Assembly (NCBI GenBank): GCA_002256345.1
Contig: NKIY01000002.1
Location: forward strand, 186,001-250,000
Reading direction: 5' to 3'
DNA: 64,000 bases
Source of the DNA: Bradyrhizobiaceae bacterium PARB1
GTDB lineage: Bacteria; Pseudomonadota; Alphaproteobacteria; Rhizobiales; Xanthobacteraceae
The notes under the pieces were generated by a model. That model saw only the letters and a program-made list of their open reading frames with translations, did no database searches and had not been told where the DNA came from. A program made the position numbers and the translations under genes. Position 1 is the stretch's first letter, and the number at the start of each line of letters is the position of its first letter. Positions 53,299 to 61,530 of this stretch are shown one piece after another.

Positions 53299-54066
53299 GT
53301 GGCGCCAACCGAGAGCTCTGATTTGTCCCTGTCCGACGCTGCTTCCATCGACGTTTCTATTGTCGTGCCCGTGCGCAACGAGGAGGGCAATGTCGCGCCC
53401 CTGATCGCCGAGATCGCGGCGGCGCTGGATGGCCGATGGGCCTATGAGATCATCTACGTCAATGACGGCTCGACCGACCGAACGCCGACGCTGCTCGTCG
53501 AACTGATGCAGCAGCGCGGCAATCTGCGTCGGATCGATCACGCTGCGTCTTGCGGCCAGTCGGCGGCGGTGCGCACCGGCGTGCGCCATGCCCGCGGCGC
53601 CATTGTCGCGACGCTGGACGGCGACGGACAGAACAACCCGGCCTTCCTGCCGGATCTCATCGCGGCCATCGCCGATGGGGGTGGACGCGTCGGCCTTGCA
53701 GCGGCGCAGCGCGTCGGCCGCAAGGATACCGGCTTCAAGAAGTTCCAGTCACGCATCGCCAACAGGGTGCGCAATGCCGTGCTGAAGGACGGCACCCGTG
53801 ACACCGGCTGCGGACTGAAGGCGTTCCGCCGCGACGTGTTCCTGTCACTGCCATATTTCGATGGTCTGCATCGGTTCCTGCCGGCGCTGGTGCGTCGCGA
53901 GGGTTTTGAGATCGCCTATGTGGATGTGGTCGATCGTCCGCGTCATTCGGGGGTGTCGAATTACGGCTTCTTCGACCGCCTGTGGGTGGGATTGATGGAT
54001 CTGGCCGGCGTGTGGTGGTTGATCCGCCGCAAGCGTTCGACGCCGGTCGCAACCGAGTTCAAGTAA
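53299..54066 (+). CDS. Family 2 glycosyltransferase (polyprenyl-phosphate sugar synthase type)
   Basis: 255 residues from GTG 53299; TTG 53323, preceded by GAGAG, is a competing start. It is a dolichol-phosphate-mannose-synthase-like GT2 without membrane helices: VSIVVPVRNEEGNVAPLIAE in spirit (DVSIVVPVRNEEGNVAPLI), IIYVNDGSTDRTP, the DxD motif in ATLDGDGQNNPAFL, then DTGCGLKAFRRDVFLSLPYF and RPRHSGVSNYGFFDR. Such enzymes load mannose or galacturonate onto undecaprenyl or dodecaprenyl phosphate to make the donor used by GT39 transferases. The LABN gene starts on the base after its stop, so the two are translationally coupled. The pair resembles the rhizobial RgtE/RgtF arrangement, recalled from the literature. 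Confidence 0.85.
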   Translation: MAPTESSDLSLSDAASIDVSIVVPVRNEEGNVAPLIAEIAAALDGRWAYEIIYVNDGSTDRTPTLLVELMQQRGNLRRIDHAASCGQSAAVRTGVRHARGAIVATLDGDGQNNPAFLPDLIAAIADGGGRVGLAAAQRVGRKDTGFKKFQSRIANRVRNAVLKDGTRDTGCGLKAFRRDVFLSLPYFDGLHRFLPALVRREGFEIAYVDVVDRPRHSGVSNYGFFDRLWVGLMDLAGVWWLIRRKRSTPVATEFK

Positions 54067-54405
54067 ATGCTGATCAGCTACGGCCAGGCACTGGGCGACT
54101 ATGTCTACGACGTCTTTGTCGCCAAATTCGATTTCTGGCTGGCCTTCGGGCTGGTCGCGCAACTGTTGTTTACAGCGCGCTTTCTGGTGCAATGGATTTC
54201 GAGCGAACGGGCCGGGCAGAGCGTCATCCCGATCGCATTCTGGTTTTTTTCGATCGCCGGCGGTCTGATGACACTGGTCTATGGCATCGCCAAGCGCGAG
54301 CCGGTGATCATCATCGGCCAGGCCGCCGCCACCGTGATCTATGTGCGCAACATCATGCTGATCGTGAAGAACCGCGGCACCGGTTCCAAAACGCTGTCGA
54401 ACTAA
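54067..54405 (+). CDS. LABN (lipid A biosynthesis N-terminal domain) membrane protein
   Basis: 112 residues, beginning directly after the GT2 stop. Three hydrophobic segments are present (FWLAFGLVAQLLFTARFLVQ, VIPIAFWFFSIAGGLMTLVY, VIIIGQAAATVIYVRNIMLI) with the LABN signature SERAGQSVIPIAFWFFS. The fold resembles a short SWEET/PQ-loop-like transporter. In related clusters such proteins are thought to flip the polyprenyl-phosphate sugar made by the neighbouring GT2 enzyme to the periplasm. It closes the glycosylation cassette, convergent with the AraC regulator ten bases away. Confidence 0.82.
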   Translation: MLISYGQALGDYVYDVFVAKFDFWLAFGLVAQLLFTARFLVQWISSERAGQSVIPIAFWFFSIAGGLMTLVYGIAKREPVIIIGQAAATVIYVRNIMLIVKNRGTGSKTLSN

Positions 54406-54414
54406 AAGCGGGCT

Positions 54415-55422
54415 CTAGCCGCCCGACACGGTCATCCACCAGTGATGCACGACTTCGGGACTGGTGAGCTGAACGGTCGCCGATGCCTCGCGCTGGCTCT
54501 TGCGATAGGCACTCGCAGTGACGCCGAAGCGCGCGCGAAAGCTACGGCTGAAATGCGCTTCGCTGCTGAAGCCGAGATCGGCGGACAATTTTGACAGGCG
54601 ACGCGTTTCCAGCGGGTCGCTGAGCGCAGCCTGTACCGCCAGCAACCGGCGTTCCTGCACATAGCGCATGATGCCGCCGTGATCGACGAACACGCGATAC
54701 AGTGTGGCGCGCGAGATATCGAGCTTCTGCGCCAGCCATTCCGGTGTCAGGTCGGGTGAGGCGAGATTGTCGCGGATCGCGGCTTCGGTGAGGGCAAGGA
54801 CGGTCTCGTCCGCCTGTTTCTGCTTCTCAAATTTGTCGTCCGGCGTTGCACCGAGCAGGCGCGTGAGAAAATCGACCGTCCCGGCTACGGTTGCTTCCAC
54901 ATCCGCCTCGGTCAGTTGGGCGCTGCGCTCCTGCAGCGACCGGAGATGTGCTGCGAGAAGATCGTTACGAAACGGATCGAGCCGCGGCTTCAATTTATCC
55001 AGCGGCAGGTCGCCGAGCAGCATGCGGGGCACGATGAGCGATATCGTGCTGGACGCAAAAGCGCGCGTATTCACGGGATAGGCCAGATCGATCATGGCGA
55101 CCTTGCCCGGACCGATGGTCGTCTGCTGCCCGGTGATCTCGCCGTTGAAGCCGCCCGTCATATAGAGGTGCAGCAGCAGATGATCCGGCGTCACCGCGAT
55201 CCGCCCGGCATCGCGCACGAAATCCTGCGCGGTGAAGGCGACCTTGGCGATGATGATATTGCCGATGATGACACCCGACGCCGAACCGGTCGGCGTCTTC
55301 TTGCCAGGACCGGCCGCGCGGGGCTCGAACAGCGGGGCCAGCACGGCGCTCCAGGTAGCGAAAGCGGTGACGTCGTCCTGGCCGGACGTGACGTAGTAGA
55401 GACGCGGAAGTGGCGGTGACAT
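54415..55422 (-). CDS. AraC-family transcriptional regulator
   Basis: 335 residues. The N-terminal 180 residues form an AraC-binding-domain-like sensor (HLLLHLYMTGGFNGEITGQQ, then TIGPGKVAMIDLAYPVNTRA), similar to the AraC_binding_2 group. The C-terminal 100 residues carry two helix-turn-helix motifs: LTPEWLAQKLDISRATLYRV and RRLSKLSADLGFSSEAHFSR, then SFRARFGVTASAYRKSQRE. It is divergent from the large autotransporter, with three similar direct repeats in the gap, so that gene is its most likely target. Effector unknown. Confidence 0.88.
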   Translation of the reverse strand: MSPPLPRLYYVTSGQDDVTAFATWSAVLAPLFEPRAAGPGKKTPTGSASGVIIGNIIIAKVAFTAQDFVRDAGRIAVTPDHLLLHLYMTGGFNGEITGQQTTIGPGKVAMIDLAYPVNTRAFASSTISLIVPRMLLGDLPLDKLKPRLDPFRNDLLAAHLRSLQERSAQLTEADVEATVAGTVDFLTRLLGATPDDKFEKQKQADETVLALTEAAIRDNLASPDLTPEWLAQKLDISRATLYRVFVDHGGIMRYVQERRLLAVQAALSDPLETRRLSKLSADLGFSSEAHFSRSFRARFGVTASAYRKSQREASATVQLTSPEVVHHWWMTVSGG

Positions 55423-55858
55423 GACGTGCGAAGGCTACTTTGCAATAAATTCAGCCGGACCAGCGACCTGTGTCCGCAGCAAATTTGTTTCTTGTTCTAA
55501 CAATGTTGGTTGCGCGGGACGACCGATACATTGGTTGCAACTCCGTTAGTTGTATTCGTGGTGAACGGCGCTCCGGCTGGCAGCGCGTGTCGTGGCGTTA
55601 ACGCCGGTTCCGCATGTGATGTTTCGGCACGGCCTCGCGGAACCCGGCTTTGTCTTGACGAATGAGACGCTGGATCAAGACAAATCGCAAGCAGCGCCCG
55701 GGATAAGCCCTGATAGCGCTGTCCTCGCGAAATTCGCTCATACTAGAAGTGATCCAGCCGCGCTGCGGGATGGGGCATGTCCCGGCGCCGGTGACGAATG
55801 GGGGCCTATGTGTGCAGCGCCGCTGCATGCATGTGCGTGTGAACGAAGGGGACGTTTC
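55423..55858. promoter_or_regulatory. Divergent control region with tandem TTGGTTGC-type motifs
   Basis: 436 bases between the AraC gene and the autotransporter. TTGGTTGC occurs at 55506-55513 and 55531-55538, with a relaxed TTAGTTGT copy at 55546-55553, all in one orientation. Same-orientation repeats fit AraC-family operators. A frame open from 55592 runs into the autotransporter, but its codons before 55859 do not look like a signal peptide, and the better start lies at 55859. No other gene is seen. Confidence 0.45.
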
Positions 55859-58800
55859 GTGAGGGCTATCGGGGGAATGCGTCGTGCATCGACGCTGTTT
55901 TTGTGCACGACTCTGCTGAGCAGTGCGGCTTTTCCAACTGTTCTTTCCGCTGCGGAAAAGTTGCAGACGCCGGATTTCCGAACAGCCGCGAAATCGATGG
56001 CCAAGCTCGCTTTGACCGCCGATCAGAAGCAGAGTCTGGCGGATGCACTGCAAAAGGGCGAACGCGGCCTAATTGCAAAGGTTTATGAAAGTACATACGG
56101 TTCCCCTGGGCTACGGGACGCCGTCGTTCAACATGCCTCGCGCCTTGCACCGTCATCGCAGCGCAGTGTGACCACTGCTGCCGATCTCGGCGTTCTGACC
56201 TCGGGCCAGCCGATGATGCTGGCGCCGCGTTCGGAGCAGATGCTGGCGTCGGCGGCGCGCACCGCGAGCCTGTCCGGATTTGGCGGTAGCGCCTACCAGA
56301 ATATCGCTCAGGCGGTGAATACGACGCCGAACGTCGCGGCGCCACCATCGCAGGACGATCAGACCTGGCATCTGAGCATGATCCGCGCCCAGGTCGCCAA
56401 TGGACGCGGCTTCACCGGCGCAGGCGTGAACGTTACGGTGGCCGACACCGGCTTCGATACCACCAATGCGGGCCTCGGCAACAAGCTGCTTACCAATTTC
56501 GGCCGCAACTATGTTTTGCCATCTGCAGGCGCCGCCTATGACGACAGGCAGTTGGATCCGCTGCCGGGCAAGGTGGTGAACGGCAAGTTGGTCATCGACA
56601 GTCACGGCACGCATGTCTCGGGTATCATTGCCGGCCAGGTGATGGATCCGGCGACCGGCATCTATGCGCGTGGTGTCGCTTACGACTCCATGATCATCCC
56701 GCTGCGCGTCCTGCTGGCGACCGACTCGACCGCGGCAGAAGCGCCGAACATTCCGAACGGCACGGTCAATGGCCTGCAATATTTCGCCGGCTTGACCAAC
56801 TCGATGGTCTACAACGCGAGCTACGGTCCCGGGCCGGGCAGGGATGATCCGCCCCAGAAAGTCTGGACGGTGGGCTATATTACTCCCGAGCTGGCGGCTT
56901 TGGACGCGGCGCTGGAAAAGGGCAAGATCATCGTCGCCGCCAACGGCAATGCGCGCCAGCACAGTTCGGAAGCGGGCATGAATCCGTCGGGCCTGGCGCT
57001 CTATCCGTTCCTGAATCCCCACAACCAGAAGACCGTCAACGTCTATGACGATCAGGGCCAGATGCTCGATCTGACCGGGATCAACAACACGCCCGGCAAG
57101 CTCATTGCGGTCATGTCCGTCGGTGACAACAAGTTGGCCGCCGGTTATTCGCAACTCTGTGGCGTCGCCGCCAGCTGGTGCGTCGCGGCCCCCGGCGGCA
57201 ATACGGATGACAACGGACGCGCCGTCTATGCGACCGTTCCATACAACACCTATGGTCCGAACGAGGGCACCTCGATGGCCGCCCCGGTCGTGTCCGGCGC
57301 CATTGCGGTGCTGATCCAGGCTAATCCGACCTACAATGCGCAGGATCTGTCGCGGCTGTTGTTTTCGACCACCGAGGATCTCGGCCCTGCCGGTCTCGAC
57401 GCCACCTATGGCTACGGCCTGATCCGGCTCGATCGTGCCACCGATGGGCCGACGACCCTGGCGGCGAATACCACGCAGACCGTCGCGGCCAACACGACCG
57501 AGTATTGGAGCCGCCTGCTCAACACGCAAGGTGATTTCACCAAGGCCGGTGAAGGCATCCTGACCATCTCCGGCCGGACCAATGCCGGCGGCAATGTCTT
57601 CGCCCAGCTCGGCACGCTCGCCGTCGATGGCACGCTGTCAATGACGGCCGGCAACAAGCTCAGCATCGCGCAGCCTGCGACGCTGGCCGGTTTCGGCACC
57701 GTGAATGGCGACACCGTGATCGCCGGCACGCTGTCGCCCGGCAAGATGGCCAATGTGACGGATCTCGTCAGCAACGGATCCATCGCCTCGGTCGGCGCTT
57801 TGCAGCCAGGCAACTCGGTCGGTTCGCTGACCTTCAACGGCAATGTCACGCTGACCTCGACGGCGAATACGCGCATCGATATCGACGGCACGCTGATCGT
57901 TCCCGGCGGTCCCGGCACCTATGACAAGATCTATGTGACCGGTGCAGGCAATGTGTTCTACGCAGCGGGTACGCTCACGCCGGTCCTGCGCGGCAGCGTT
58001 GGCACCGTCAGCAACTACACACCGGCGATCGGCACCGAGTTTGCGTTCGTGCAGGCGGAGAATGGCGCGCGCGCGGCCGGCACCTTCTCGACGCTAGTGC
58101 AACCGACGTCGGGCCTACCTGCCAATGGCCGCTTCGACCTGATCTACACCAGTACTGCCATCACGTTGGCTGTGACCCCGGCAAGCTTCAGCGCACTCGC
58201 GGCGAATGACAGTGCAAGTACGAGAGGCATTGCCAGCATTCTTGACAAGGATCGTGCAGCTTCCGGCGTCATGCCTACCGCTGCAGAAAAGGCGCTGTAC
58301 GACGCGCTCTACAAGCTCAATACCGAGGCTGAATTCGACAAAGCCTTGGACCAGCTCGGCGGTCCCGGCCAGCCAGCCATCGCCGCGGCATCGCTGCAGG
58401 CGTTCTCCGGCTTCCTCGGCGCCATCGGCAATCGCCAGGATTCAGTCAGCTTCGGCAGTGAAGCCGGCCAGAACGGCACTGCGCAGAACTTTGCGCTGTC
58501 CTATGCCGGTCCGAACACCATGATCGCGGAAGCCAACTCGGCCATGAACGCGCTTGCCAGCATCACGCCGGCACAACGCGTGCAGGACGGCTGGACCATG
58601 TGGGGCCAGGGTTTTGGCCGCACCAGCCGTGTCGGCGACAGCGGCGATCTGTCGGGCTCCAAGGCGACCAGTGCCGGCTTCACCCTCGGTGCCGATCGCT
58701 GGTTCTCGAATAACCTGATCGCCGGCGGCGCCTTCGGTTATGCCCGCACCACCGCAACCAGCACCGACATCAAGGGCAGCTCGGACACCTATGCCGGCGC

Positions 58801-59401
58801 TGCCTATGCAAGCTGGACACCCGGCGCGGCCGTGTTCGACTTCCGCATCGCCGCTGGTCCCAGCCAGATGTCCACGACGCGTCAGATCATTCTCGCGTCG
58901 AACGGGCTGCAGGGCAGCGCGAACGGCATCGGTGTCGGCACGTCGTTCGAAGCTGGATATCGCTTTGCGATTGCGCCTGATGTGATCCTGAAGCCTTATG
59001 TCGGCGTGAACTGGCAGGGCTTCCGCCGCGACGGCTATAGCGAAAGCCAGGTGCCGATCGGTCTCGTCTATGCCGCGCAGACCTACGACAAGCTGATGAC
59101 CACGGCCGGCGCCGCCGTCAGTGCGAAACTTCGCACCACCGATGGCACTACCTTGGTTCCGGAAGTGAAGCTCGGCTGGGGCTACGACCTGCGCGACACC
59201 ACGCTGACGAGCCAGGCGGCTCTGCTCGACGAGTCATTTCTGGTCACGGCCGCTTCGCCCGGCCGCAGCGCTGCCCTCGTCGGCGCCAAACTATCGGGCT
59301 GGCGCACGGAAACCTTCCGCCTGTTCGGCGCCTATAACGGCGAGTATCGCAGCAATGCGACGAGCCATCAGCTTTCGGCCGGCGCGCGCTTCGCCTGGTG
59401 A
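55859..59401 (+). CDS. Subtilisin-like (S8) serine-protease autotransporter
   Basis: 1180 residues from a GTG at 55859, six bases after AAGGGGA (55846-55852). A signal peptide follows (LFLCTTLLSSAAFPTVLSAA). The S8 protease domain (about 165-520) has the triad D196 (VTVADTGFD), H249 (DSHGTHVSGIIAG) and S472 (EGTSMAAPVVSGAI). A beta-helical passenger with autotransporter repeats (GILTISGRTNAGGNVFAQLG) connects to the C-terminal beta-barrel (about 900-1180), which opens DGWTMWGQGFGRTSRVGDSG and ends SAGARFAW with the terminal aromatic. Type V secretion places the protease on the surface, where it may release itself or process other surface proteins, perhaps the adhesins; that is inference. Preceded by a probable AraC-controlled promoter and followed by a terminator. 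Confidence 0.92.
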   Translation: MRAIGGMRRASTLFLCTTLLSSAAFPTVLSAAEKLQTPDFRTAAKSMAKLALTADQKQSLADALQKGERGLIAKVYESTYGSPGLRDAVVQHASRLAPSSQRSVTTAADLGVLTSGQPMMLAPRSEQMLASAARTASLSGFGGSAYQNIAQAVNTTPNVAAPPSQDDQTWHLSMIRAQVANGRGFTGAGVNVTVADTGFDTTNAGLGNKLLTNFGRNYVLPSAGAAYDDRQLDPLPGKVVNGKLVIDSHGTHVSGIIAGQVMDPATGIYARGVAYDSMIIPLRVLLATDSTAAEAPNIPNGTVNGLQYFAGLTNSMVYNASYGPGPGRDDPPQKVWTVGYITPELAALDAALEKGKIIVAANGNARQHSSEAGMNPSGLALYPFLNPHNQKTVNVYDDQGQMLDLTGINNTPGKLIAVMSVGDNKLAAGYSQLCGVAASWCVAAPGGNTDDNGRAVYATVPYNTYGPNEGTSMAAPVVSGAIAVLIQANPTYNAQDLSRLLFSTTEDLGPAGLDATYGYGLIRLDRATDGPTTLAANTTQTVAANTTEYWSRLLNTQGDFTKAGEGILTISGRTNAGGNVFAQLGTLAVDGTLSMTAGNKLSIAQPATLAGFGTVNGDTVIAGTLSPGKMANVTDLVSNGSIASVGALQPGNSVGSLTFNGNVTLTSTANTRIDIDGTLIVPGGPGTYDKIYVTGAGNVFYAAGTLTPVLRGSVGTVSNYTPAIGTEFAFVQAENGARAAGTFSTLVQPTSGLPANGRFDLIYTSTAITLAVTPASFSALAANDSASTRGIASILDKDRAASGVMPTAAEKALYDALYKLNTEAEFDKALDQLGGPGQPAIAAASLQAFSGFLGAIGNRQDSVSFGSEAGQNGTAQNFALSYAGPNTMIAEANSAMNALASITPAQRVQDGWTMWGQGFGRTSRVGDSGDLSGSKATSAGFTLGADRWFSNNLIAGGAFGYARTTATSTDIKGSSDTYAGAAYASWTPGAAVFDFRIAAGPSQMSTTRQIILASNGLQGSANGIGVGTSFEAGYRFAIAPDVILKPYVGVNWQGFRRDGYSESQVPIGLVYAAQTYDKLMTTAGAAVSAKLRTTDGTTLVPEVKLGWGYDLRDTTLTSQAALLDESFLVTAASPGRSAALVGAKLSGWRTETFRLFGAYNGEYRSNATSHQLSAGARFAW

Positions 59402-59410
59402 TCGCTTTTG

Positions 59411-59440
59411 CTGACGTGGGCCATGGGCCCACGTCAGTTT
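59411..59440 (+). terminator. Terminator after the autotransporter
   Basis: CTGACGTGGGCC (59411-59422) and GGCCCACGTCAG (59426-59437) form a perfect 12-bp stem with an ATG loop, followed by TTT. It lies nine bases after the stop codon. Confidence 0.82.
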
Positions 59441-59477
59441 CGCACAGCTAGCCCCCATTCAAGCTTCAGGATTGACG

Positions 59478-59855
59478 ATGCGAATTCTCGCCGCGGCAGT
59501 GCTTTGCACCGCGCTGGCCGGCTGCGCCGGTCGTGCGCCAACTCCCGTCTCCGTTGTGCAGCCGCAAGACCAGTATATGGACTGTGCGGCCATCGCGGCG
59601 GAGGTGCAGGCCAACAATGCCAAGGTTCAGCAATTGGCTGCCGATAAAGGTATGAAGACCACTCAGAATGTCGCGGCCGGAGTTGCCGGTGTGTTCATTC
59701 CGGTTCTGTGGCTCGGCATGGATTTTCAGGATACGGCAGACACGGAAACGATGGCGCTGCAGAACCGCCAGCAATATCTCGCCACCATGGCCGGCCAGCG
59801 CCGTTGCGGTGATGCGCCGGCTGCACCGCCGCCGAAGCGTCGCGCCACGAGCTAA
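59478..59855 (+). CDS. Small lipoprotein of unknown function
   Basis: 125 residues from ATG 59478. The lipobox LCTALAGC predicts acylation of the cysteine at about residue 17 and membrane anchoring. The mature part contains QYMDCAAIAAEVQANNAKVQ, a helical segment, and a hydrophobic Gly-rich stretch (NVAAGVAGVFIPVLWLGMDF) that may be a membrane-inserted or glycine-zipper helix, then MALQNRQQYLATMAGQRRC. Two further cysteines could form a disulphide. Small lipoproteins with a central hydrophobic stretch like this are common in rhizobia but have no assigned function. Confidence 0.75.
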   Translation: MRILAAAVLCTALAGCAGRAPTPVSVVQPQDQYMDCAAIAAEVQANNAKVQQLAADKGMKTTQNVAAGVAGVFIPVLWLGMDFQDTADTETMALQNRQQYLATMAGQRRCGDAPAAPPPKRRATS

Positions 59856-59864
59856 GGCATTCGT

Positions 59865-59984
59865 GTCCCGGGCGCGCCGCAGCGTGCAACGCTGCTGCGC
59901 AGAACCGGGACCGCTACGAGCAACGGCGCCTGACGCGGTCCCGGCTCTGCGGCGCAGCACTTCGTGCCGCATCGCGTCCGGGAC
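59865..59984. repeat. 120-bp compound palindromic repeat
   Basis: The ends GTCCCGG (59865-59871) and CCGGGAC (59978-59984) are complementary. Inside, AGAACCGGGACCGC pairs with GCGGTCCCGGCTCT with one mismatch, and CAGCGTGCAACGCTG and GTGCCGC-type elements make smaller hairpins. It is non-coding, between convergent genes, and looks like a dispersed intergenic element of this bacterial group (recalled, not searched). Confidence 0.7.
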
Positions 59985-60011
59985 AAAATAGTCTTTTGCT
60001 GGACCCGTTTA

Positions 60012-61205
60012 TTAACTCGCGGCCTTCAGCGCCACAAAACCGCGCTCAAGATCGGCCTTGAGATCGTCGAGGCTTTCGAGGCCGATATGCAGGCGCAGGG
60101 TCGGGCCGCCCGGTGCCCATGTGGTCGCGGTGCGGTAATCACTGCATTCGAAGGGGATGATCAGGCTTTCGAAGCCGCCCCAGGAATAGCCCATGCCGAA
60201 CAGTTTGACGGTGTCGAGCAGCGCATCGACGGCCTTCTGCGGCACCGGCTTGAGCACGATGCTGAACAGGCCCGATGCGCCGGTGAAGTCGCGCTTCCAG
60301 ATGGCATGGCCGGGATGGTCGGGCAGAGCAGGATGCAGCACCTTCAGCACTTCCGGCCGCGCCTTCAGCCATTGCGCCATCTCCAGCCCGGCGCGCTGGT
60401 GATGGGCGAGACGCACCGACATGGTGCGCAGGCCACGCAGCGCGAGAAAAACGTCGTCCGGCCCGGCGCAGGTGCCGAGCAGCTTGATGCCTTCGCTGAT
60501 CTTCGGCCATGCGGTCTCATTGGCCGAAATGGTGCCGAACATGATGTCGGAATGGCCGCCGATATATTTGGTCGCGGCCTGGATGCTGACATCGACGCCC
60601 TGTTCGAGCGAGCGGTGATAAAGCGGTGTCGCCCAGGTGTTGTCGTCGATAACCAGCGCGCCATGCTTGTGCGCGATGCCGGCGATGAGGGGCACGTCAG
60701 GCATTTCGAAGGACTGCGAGCCCGGCGCCTCGACCATCACGGCGCGTGTGTTCGGCTTGATCAGCGCCTCGATGCCGGCGCCGATCAGGGGATCGAAATA
60801 GGTGGTCTCAATGCCATAACGCGCCAGCATGCCGTTGCAGAAATTGCGCGTCGGACGATAGGCGCTGTCGGAGACCAGGAGGTGGTCGCCAGCCTGTAGC
60901 ACCGACAACAGCGTTGTCGAGATCGCCGCAAGGCCCGATGGCACGAGACCGACGCCGGCACAGCGCGGGCCTTCCAGCGCCATCAGTGCCTGCTGCAGCG
61001 CCTTGGTGGTGGGCGTGCCGTGGCGGCCGTATTGATATTCGCCGCGATGGGCATGCAGGTCGTCGGCGGTCGGATAAAGCACCGTCGAGCCGCGCACGGT
61101 CGGCGGGTTGACGAACCCCCATTGGCCGGCAGTGTCGCGGCCGGCGGTAACGATCACCGTGTCGGTATCGAGCGAGGAGGTGCCGTGATTGTCGGATGAT
61201 GCCAT
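60012..61205 (-). CDS. metC: Cystathionine beta-lyase-like PLP enzyme
   Basis: 397 residues from the ATG at 61205. The fold-type I Cys/Met-metabolism family is clear: GEYQYGRHGTPTTKALQQAL at the start of the large domain, YRPTRNFCNGMLARYGIETT, the PLP aspartate in LVIDDNTWATPLYH, the PLP lysine in SIQAATKYIGGHSD and the C-terminal LRLHIGLESLDDLKADL. The YGRHGTPT and 'TKYIGGHSD' forms are typical of MetC. It should cleave cystathionine to homocysteine, pyruvate and ammonia. It is divergent from the amino-acid ABC transporter genes, a common neighbour arrangement in this group. A cystathionine gamma-lyase or synthase activity cannot be excluded. Confidence 0.88.
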   Translation of the reverse strand: MASSDNHGTSSLDTDTVIVTAGRDTAGQWGFVNPPTVRGSTVLYPTADDLHAHRGEYQYGRHGTPTTKALQQALMALEGPRCAGVGLVPSGLAAISTTLLSVLQAGDHLLVSDSAYRPTRNFCNGMLARYGIETTYFDPLIGAGIEALIKPNTRAVMVEAPGSQSFEMPDVPLIAGIAHKHGALVIDDNTWATPLYHRSLEQGVDVSIQAATKYIGGHSDIMFGTISANETAWPKISEGIKLLGTCAGPDDVFLALRGLRTMSVRLAHHQRAGLEMAQWLKARPEVLKVLHPALPDHPGHAIWKRDFTGASGLFSIVLKPVPQKAVDALLDTVKLFGMGYSWGGFESLIIPFECSDYRTATTWAPGGPTLRLHIGLESLDDLKADLERGFVALKAAS

Positions 61206-61530
61206 CGTGATGCGCCTGCCGGTCTGGTGTTTTGCCGCAGCCAATGGCCGGAATAGGCCGCATCGACTGCCAGATCAGTAAGGCGATACGGCCGGTTCAA
61301 CGTCAACCCCTTGACCTGACTGGCAGATCGTTCTCGTCTGCAGGAAATGTCCGCACACTCCGGCATCGATTCGGAAAACTGGATTTGATCGGAGTGGCCG
61401 TGCGCCGCCCTTTCCGGCCGGCGCGGGGACCGCTATGGAACTGATCGAACGGTTCAGCATTCAGTTCTTCGTATGTCGCTGTGCCGATCGCTGGTCGGAT
61501 TGCTCCGACGCCTCAGGGAAAGGCTCCGCC
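61206..61530. promoter_or_regulatory. Divergent promoter region between metC and aapJ
   Basis: 325 bases. An imperfect inverted pair (CTGCCAGATCAG near 61267 and CTGACTGGCAGAT near 61316) frames a GGTTCAACGTCAACC segment, which itself is symmetric. This could be an operator shared by the divergent genes. The aapJ frame is open from 61435, but the signal peptide begins at 61531, so the upstream part is treated as non-coding. No other gene is seen. Confidence 0.35.

Noticed and set aside
55592-55858. Upstream extension of the autotransporter reading frame
   Set aside because: It contains no signal-like sequence, whereas GTG 55859 has a strong RBS and is followed at once by a signal peptide.
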